Shown: piece after piece, positions 59,860 to 64,000 of the stretch
Position numbering within the stretch: position 1 is the first letter of the stretch
Layout: every line of letters begins with the position of its first letter
Assembly: GCF_001269655.1 (NCBI RefSeq)
Contig: NZ_LHVE01000009.1
Span: 553,603 to 617,602 of the forward strand
From: Pseudomonas thivervalensis
GTDB lineage: Bacteria; Pseudomonadota; Gammaproteobacteria; Pseudomonadales; Pseudomonadaceae
Direction of reading: 5' to 3'
Length of the DNA: 64,000 bases
Position numbers and translations under genes: made by a program
Notes under the pieces: generated by a model
The model's input: the letters and a program-made list of their open reading frames with translations, nothing else
What the model was told of the DNA's origin: nothing
Database searches by the model: none

Positions 59860-60492
59860 CTAGCGCGAAACGATCCCGTGATCGATCGCGTATTTCACCA
59901 AGGCCGCGGGTTTGTCGATGTTCAGCTTGCGGCGGATGCTCAGGCGATGGGTTTCGACGGTGCGTACGCTGATGTCCAGCTCCCGGGCCATTTCCTTGTT
60001 GTTCAGGCCCTGGACCATCTGGTAGAGCACCTGGCTCTCCCGTGGCGTCAGCTCGTTGTCGGTGCTGGGGTCGGTGGCCAGCCGCTGGGCGATCTCGGCA
60101 CTGTAGAAGGTGCTGCCGCTGATGATGGCTTCGATGGCCGCGATGATTTCCCGTGACGGCGCGTTCTTGAGCACGTAGCCGCTGGCGCCGGCGCGTACGG
60201 ACTCGCTCACGTATTCATAATTGTCATACATGCTGAGGATGAGGATCTTGAGGCTGGGGTATTGCTTGCCCAGCAGCCGGGTCAGTTCGAGCCCGTTCTT
60301 GTCCTTGAGGCCGATGTCCATCAGCAGCAGGTCCGGTTGGCAGCGACCGACCATTTCGAGCGCTTGCGCGCCGTTCTCGGCTTCACCCACCACATCCAGT
60401 TGCGGCATCACCGCCAGCAGGGCCTTGATGCCGTCACGGACCAGGGAGTGGTCATCGACCAGCGCGACGCGAATCACGGGAGGCAGGGTCAT
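59860..60492 (-). CDS. NarL-type response regulator
   Basis: The 210-residue protein has a receiver (IRVALVDDHSLVRDGIKALL, phosphoacceptor in DLLLMDIGLKDKNG, Lys in GYVLKNAP) and a LuxR helix-turn-helix (LTPRESQVLYQMVQGLNNKE, VRTVETHRLSIRRKLNI). A TTG at 60498 is an alternative start. It lies 31 bp downstream of its kinase gene and may activate the divergent cstA. Confidence 0.94.
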   Translation of the reverse strand: MTLPPVIRVALVDDHSLVRDGIKALLAVMPQLDVVGEAENGAQALEMVGRCQPDLLLMDIGLKDKNGLELTRLLGKQYPSLKILILSMYDNYEYVSESVRAGASGYVLKNAPSREIIAAIEAIISGSTFYSAEIAQRLATDPSTDNELTPRESQVLYQMVQGLNNKEMARELDISVRTVETHRLSIRRKLNIDKPAALVKYAIDHGIVSR

Positions 60493-60523
60493 CGGCAAGT
60501 ACTCTTGTTGGCGTGGGCGTGCA

Positions 60524-61885
60524 TCAGCTTTCCGTGACCGAGAGGTTCATGGGCAGCAGGATGTCCAGTTCGCTGCGGCCCGGCACCGATGTCACTTCCA
60601 GGCGTCCGCCGAAATGCTCGACCCGTTCGCGGATGTTACGCAGGCCGATGCCGGCATGGCCGCGTTCCACTTGCGGGACGTTGAACCCCATCCCGTCATC
60701 GACCACTGTCAGGCGCAAGGACTGGCTGGAGCCGAACAGGGTAATGCCGACGCTTTTCGCCCCGGCATGGCGCTCGATGTTGGTCAAGGCTTCCTGGGCG
60801 ATGCGAAACAGCGAGACAGGGGCACCATTTTCCAAGCGGCAATCGAATTCGTTGCTGCGGTAGGACACTTCCAACCCGCTGCGCTGCTGGAACTCGGTCG
60901 CGAGTTGGCCGATGGCGGAGGGCAAGCCCAAGGTGTCGAGCAGGGACGAGCGCAAGTCGTGGGAGATATTACGGATCTCGCCAATGGCTTCGCCGAGCCG
61001 GTCGGTGGCGTTCTTCAGGATGCCCAGGCCGTTTTCCTGGCCGTTCTCCAACACATGGCTGGCCAGTTCGAACTGGAACTTGATCGACACCAGCAGTTGG
61101 CTGATGCCGTCATGAAGCTCGCGGGAAACCCGTGAGCGTTCTTCTTCTTGCAGGCTCACGATGCGTTGATTCAGCCGCTGCAGCTTTTTGTCGGCCAGGC
61201 GGTGTTCGCTGACGTTGAGGGTCATGCCACCGGCGAATACCAGCAGGACCGCCACTAACGCGATGGCAGCGATGGCTTGCATGGTGGTGTGGATGCCATG
61301 GGCAACTTCGTCACGGGCTTGCTGGGTGGCGCGTTCGACATCCTCCAGGTAGATCCCGGTGCCAAGCGTCCAGCCCCATTTGTCGAGCCTCACGACGTAG
61401 GCCAACTTGTCGGTCACCTGGCCGGAGGAGGGCTTGTTCCAGGCGTAGCGCTGGAAACCATCGCCTGACTCGGCGCTTCTGATCAGCGCCTGGATGACCG
61501 GCAGGCCGTGAGGGTCCTTCATGTCCCAGAGGTACTGCCCCACCAGTTCCGACTGGCGGGCATGCATGAGGCTGCGGCCCTGGCGGTCATACACGAAGAA
61601 GTAACCGTTGATGCCGAAGCTGAGCTTGCGCAGTTCTTCCAGCACTTGCTGTTGCGCGCGTGCGTCTCCCTGACCGTCGTCATACAGCGGGGCGATCAGG
61701 CTCTGGGCCATCTCGACATAGTTCTTCAACTCGGCGCGCTTGCTCGCCAGGATGCTGTCTTCGATCAGTTGCGCCTGTTGATCGCCCAACTGGCGGTTGA
61801 GCGAGATCACCAGGGCGCAGATGACCGCGATGGCCAGGACCAGCGGCAAAATCCCGAGGGCGACGATTTTGTGTTTGAGCAGCAT
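60524..61885 (-). CDS. Sensor histidine kinase with Cache domain (HisKA_3 class)
   Basis: The 453-residue kinase has a transmembrane helix at residues 7-29, a periplasmic single Cache domain (GINGYFFVYDRQGRSLMHAR, WNKPSSGQVTDKLAYVVRLD), a second helix near 210, HisKA_3 (RSRVSRELHDGISQLLVSIK with the phospho-His) and HATPase (GIGLRNIRERVEHFGGRLEV). Small Cache sensors bind short organic acids. Next to cstA, a pyruvate-type transporter, it may sense pyruvate or a similar acid; this is inference by analogy with E. coli BtsS/BtsR. Confidence 0.92.
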   Translation of the reverse strand: MLLKHKIVALGILPLVLAIAVICALVISLNRQLGDQQAQLIEDSILASKRAELKNYVEMAQSLIAPLYDDGQGDARAQQQVLEELRKLSFGINGYFFVYDRQGRSLMHARQSELVGQYLWDMKDPHGLPVIQALIRSAESGDGFQRYAWNKPSSGQVTDKLAYVVRLDKWGWTLGTGIYLEDVERATQQARDEVAHGIHTTMQAIAAIALVAVLLVFAGGMTLNVSEHRLADKKLQRLNQRIVSLQEEERSRVSRELHDGISQLLVSIKFQFELASHVLENGQENGLGILKNATDRLGEAIGEIRNISHDLRSSLLDTLGLPSAIGQLATEFQQRSGLEVSYRSNEFDCRLENGAPVSLFRIAQEALTNIERHAGAKSVGITLFGSSQSLRLTVVDDGMGFNVPQVERGHAGIGLRNIRERVEHFGGRLEVTSVPGRSELDILLPMNLSVTES

Positions 61886-61986
61886 CTGTACTCCTGTCCG
61901 GGCTCGGCGGGATCGGGATGGAGGTGAATGGTCGGCATCATATGCCAAACCAACCTGCCAGGCACAAACCTGTGGGCGCGAACTTG

Positions 61987-62072
61987 TGTGGAAGCGAGCT
62001 TGCTCGCGATAGCGGTGTATCAGTCAATGTAGTGTTGGCTGAAGATCCGCCATCGCGAGCGAGCTCCCACAG
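61987..62072. repeat. REPIN, family B, degenerate
   Basis: Arms TGTGGAAGCGAGCTTGCTCG and CATCGCGAGCGAGCTCCCAC are imperfect; the right arm lacks several bases of the family consensus. It lies in the cstA/kinase divergent control region. Confidence 0.75.
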
Positions 62073-62087
62073 GGAATTGGGGTTCTA

Positions 62088-62099
62088 CGTAGTACTACG
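62088..62099. promoter_or_regulatory. Palindrome upstream of cstA, candidate response-regulator site
   Basis: CGTAGTACTACG is a perfect 12-bp palindrome, 107 bp before the cstA start and 200 bp before the kinase start. NarL-type regulators bind short TAC-rich dyads, so it is a candidate site for the adjacent regulator. Confidence 0.45.
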
Positions 62100-62206
62100 G
62101 ATTTATTTCTTGACCGCCAGCAGGGATATTGGGCCGGCTCCGAATAGCCGGGGCACACTATAAAAACAATCGCCGCAATCCACTGGATATCGGCAGGAGA
62201 CACGCA

Positions 62207-64000
62207 ATGACAACCCGTCTGGTTAAACACCTCGCCTGGTTTGCCGTGGCTGTTCTGGGAGCCTGTGCGTTGAGTGTCGTGGCCTTGCGCCGCGGCGAAC
62301 CCATCAACGCCCTCTGGATCGTCGTCGCAGCCGTGGCCATCTACCTGGTCGCCTACCGCTACTACAGCCTCTTCATCGCCAACAACGTGATGCAACTCGA
62401 TGCGCGCCGGGCCACCCCCGCCGTGCTCAACAACGATGGCCTGGACTATGTCCCGACCAACAAACACATTCTCTTCGGCCACCATTTCGCGGCCATTGCC
62501 GGGGCGGGGCCGCTGGTCGGGCCGGTGCTGGCGGCGCAGATGGGCTACCTGCCCGGCACGCTCTGGCTGATCGCCGGCGTGGTGCTGGCCGGTGCGGTGC
62601 AGGACTTCATGGTCCTGTTCCTGTCCACCCGCCGCAACGGTCGCTCCCTGGGCGACATGGTGCGCGAGGAAATGGGCCGCATTCCCGGCACCATTGCGCT
62701 GTTCGGCTGCTTCCTGATCATGATCATCATCCTCGCGGTGCTGGCGCTGATCGTGGTCAAGGCCCTGGCCGAGAGCCCGTGGGGGATCTTCACGGTGATG
62801 GCGACCATCCCGATCGCGATGTTCATGGGCATCTACATGCGCTACATCCGCCCGGGCCGCATCGGTGAAATCTCGATCATCGGCGTGCTGTTGCTGCTGG
62901 GCTCGATCTGGCTGGGCGGGCAGATCGCTGCCGACCCGGTCTGGGCCAAGGCCTTCACCTTCACCGGGATCCAGATCACCTGGATGCTGATCGGCTACGG
63001 TTTTGTCGCGGCGGTACTGCCGGTGTGGCTGATCCTGGCGCCGCGGGACTACCTGTCCACCTTCCTCAAGATCGGCACCATCGTGGCGCTGGCGATCGGC
63101 ATCCTGGTCACCATGCCCGAGCTGAAAATGCCGGCGCTGACCCAGTTCACCGACGGCACCGGGCCAGTGTGGAAGGGTGGGTTGTTCCCGTTCCTGTTCA
63201 TCACCATCGCCTGCGGTGCGGTCTCCGGCTTCCATGCGCTGATCTCCTCGGGCACCACGCCCAAGCTGCTGGATAACGAAACCAACGCCCGCTACATCGG
63301 TTACGGCGGCATGCTGATGGAGTCCTTCGTGGCGATCATGGCCATGGTGGCTGCTTCGGTGATCGAGCCAGGCGTGTACTTCGCCATGAACAGCCCGGCG
63401 GCAATCGTCGGCGGTGACGTGGTGGCCGTGGCGCAGACGGTCAGCAGTTGGGGCTTTGCCATCACTCCCGAGGCGCTGCAAGCGGTGGCCAAGGACATCG
63501 GCGAAACCACCGTACTGGCCCGTGCCGGCGGTGCGCCGACCCTGGCGGTCGGGATCGCGCAGATCCTGCACTCGGTGCTGCCGGGTGAGAACACCATGGC
63601 GTTCTGGTACCACTTCGCGATCCTGTTCGAAGCGCTGTTCATCCTCACCGCCGTGGACGCCGGCACCCGTGCCGGGCGCTTCATGCTGCAGGACCTGCTC
63701 GGCTCGTTCGTGCCTTCGCTCAAGCGCACCGAATCCTGGCCGGCCAACCTGATCGCTACCGCCGGCTGCGTCGCACTGTGGGGTTACTTGCTGTACCAGG
63801 GCGTGATCGATCCGCTGGGTGGCATCAACACCTTGTGGCCACTGTTCGGCATCTCCAACCAGATGCTGGCCGGTATCGCCCTGATGCTCGCCACCGTGGT
63901 GCTGATCAAGATGAAGCGCCAGCGCTACGTCTGGGTCACGCTGCTGCCGGCGGCCTGGCTGCTGATCTGCACCACCACCGCGGGCTTGATCAAGCTGTTC
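62207..64000 (+). CDS. cstA: Carbon starvation/pyruvate transporter CstA (partial, 3' end off the right edge)
   Basis: The 598 residues present start MTTRLVKHLAWFAVAVLGAC after AGGAGACACGC and contain many transmembrane helices with the CstA landmarks RRATPAVLNNDGLDYVPTNK, FGHHFAAIAGAGPLVGPVLA and GFHALISSGTTPKLL. CstA family proteins import pyruvate or peptides under carbon limitation. About 90 residues of the usual 690 are missing beyond the window. It is divergent from the Cache kinase and regulator pair. Confidence 0.95.
   Translation, partial: MTTRLVKHLAWFAVAVLGACALSVVALRRGEPINALWIVVAAVAIYLVAYRYYSLFIANNVMQLDARRATPAVLNNDGLDYVPTNKHILFGHHFAAIAGAGPLVGPVLAAQMGYLPGTLWLIAGVVLAGAVQDFMVLFLSTRRNGRSLGDMVREEMGRIPGTIALFGCFLIMIIILAVLALIVVKALAESPWGIFTVMATIPIAMFMGIYMRYIRPGRIGEISIIGVLLLLGSIWLGGQIAADPVWAKAFTFTGIQITWMLIGYGFVAAVLPVWLILAPRDYLSTFLKIGTIVALAIGILVTMPELKMPALTQFTDGTGPVWKGGLFPFLFITIACGAVSGFHALISSGTTPKLLDNETNARYIGYGGMLMESFVAIMAMVAASVIEPGVYFAMNSPAAIVGGDVVAVAQTVSSWGFAITPEALQAVAKDIGETTVLARAGGAPTLAVGIAQILHSVLPGENTMAFWYHFAILFEALFILTAVDAGTRAGRFMLQDLLGSFVPSLKRTESWPANLIATAGCVALWGYLLYQGVIDPLGGINTLWPLFGISNQMLAGIALMLATVVLIKMKRQRYVWVTLLPAAWLLICTTTAGLIKLF

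Noticed and set aside
6246..62072. Possible CRISPR arrays from the many similar short repeats
   Set aside because: The repeats are dispersed singles or inverted pairs between genes, with no regular spacing or spacers and no cas genes.
62024..63613. 529-codon minus-strand open frame opposite cstA
   Set aside because: Antisense-type composition; cstA is unmistakable on the plus strand.

Overview
The window looks like chromosomal DNA of a Pseudomonas species, most plausibly the P. fluorescens group. The reasons are high G+C with strong third-position bias, Pseudomonas-type catabolic operons, many LysR/AraC/MarR regulators, and three families of short REP/REPIN-like inverted repeats between genes. 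No rRNA, tRNA, CRISPR array, prophage or transposase gene was seen. All function calls come from reading motifs and gene order; no database search was run.

Layout. 1-3104: a Gfo/Idh/MocA oxidoreductase and a sugar-isomerase-like TIM barrel, divergent from a LacI regulator (carbohydrate or inositol-type catabolism). 3164-6184: an old-yellow-enzyme reductase, and a pirin divergent from a LysR regulator. 6616-11423: an unassigned catabolic cluster of flavin monooxygenase, RidA-like protein, DUF1028 hydrolase, M20 deacetylase, a 38-residue ORF and a polyamine-type binding protein, facing a LysR gene. 12841-13458: an isolated deaminase-fold gene between two copies of a terminator-containing repeat. 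13681-19297: a type II NADH dehydrogenase-like flavoprotein, a lone receiver, AraC and PEBP-like genes and a FixJ-type two-component pair; three ATAC-N4-GTAT sites lie upstream of three of these minus-strand transcripts. 19631-26496: LysR, GlxA-like and AraC regulators, then an outer-membrane SphA-like protein, an MFS transporter and an amidase.

26646-51978 is the core of the window and looks like an aromatic-amine to 4-hydroxyphenylacetate (HPA) to central-metabolism route. It holds a FeaB-type aldehyde dehydrogenase, a small PAS chemoreceptor, a porin, an APC permease with a DUF3156-like partner, a FeaR-type regulator, two SDRs, a MoaF-like protein, a LuxR regulator, a cupin, a PuuB-like amine oxidase, a C2/C1-type two-component HPA hydroxylase, and the complete meta-cleavage operon hpaG1-G2-E-D-F-X-H-I with hpaA and two close hpaR paralogues. 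A GTTAA-N4-TTAAC palindrome occurs upstream of hpaR and in the hpaG1/hpaA promoter region, and a one-mismatch copy lies upstream of the feaR-like gene, so HpaR may control the whole region.

52183-64000: a small secreted repeat protein, a TRAP transporter (Q-M-P), a PheC-like periplasmic dehydratase, a TetR/MFS divergent pair with a clear operator, an epimerase-like SDR, and a NarL-type two-component pair divergent from cstA, which runs off the right edge.
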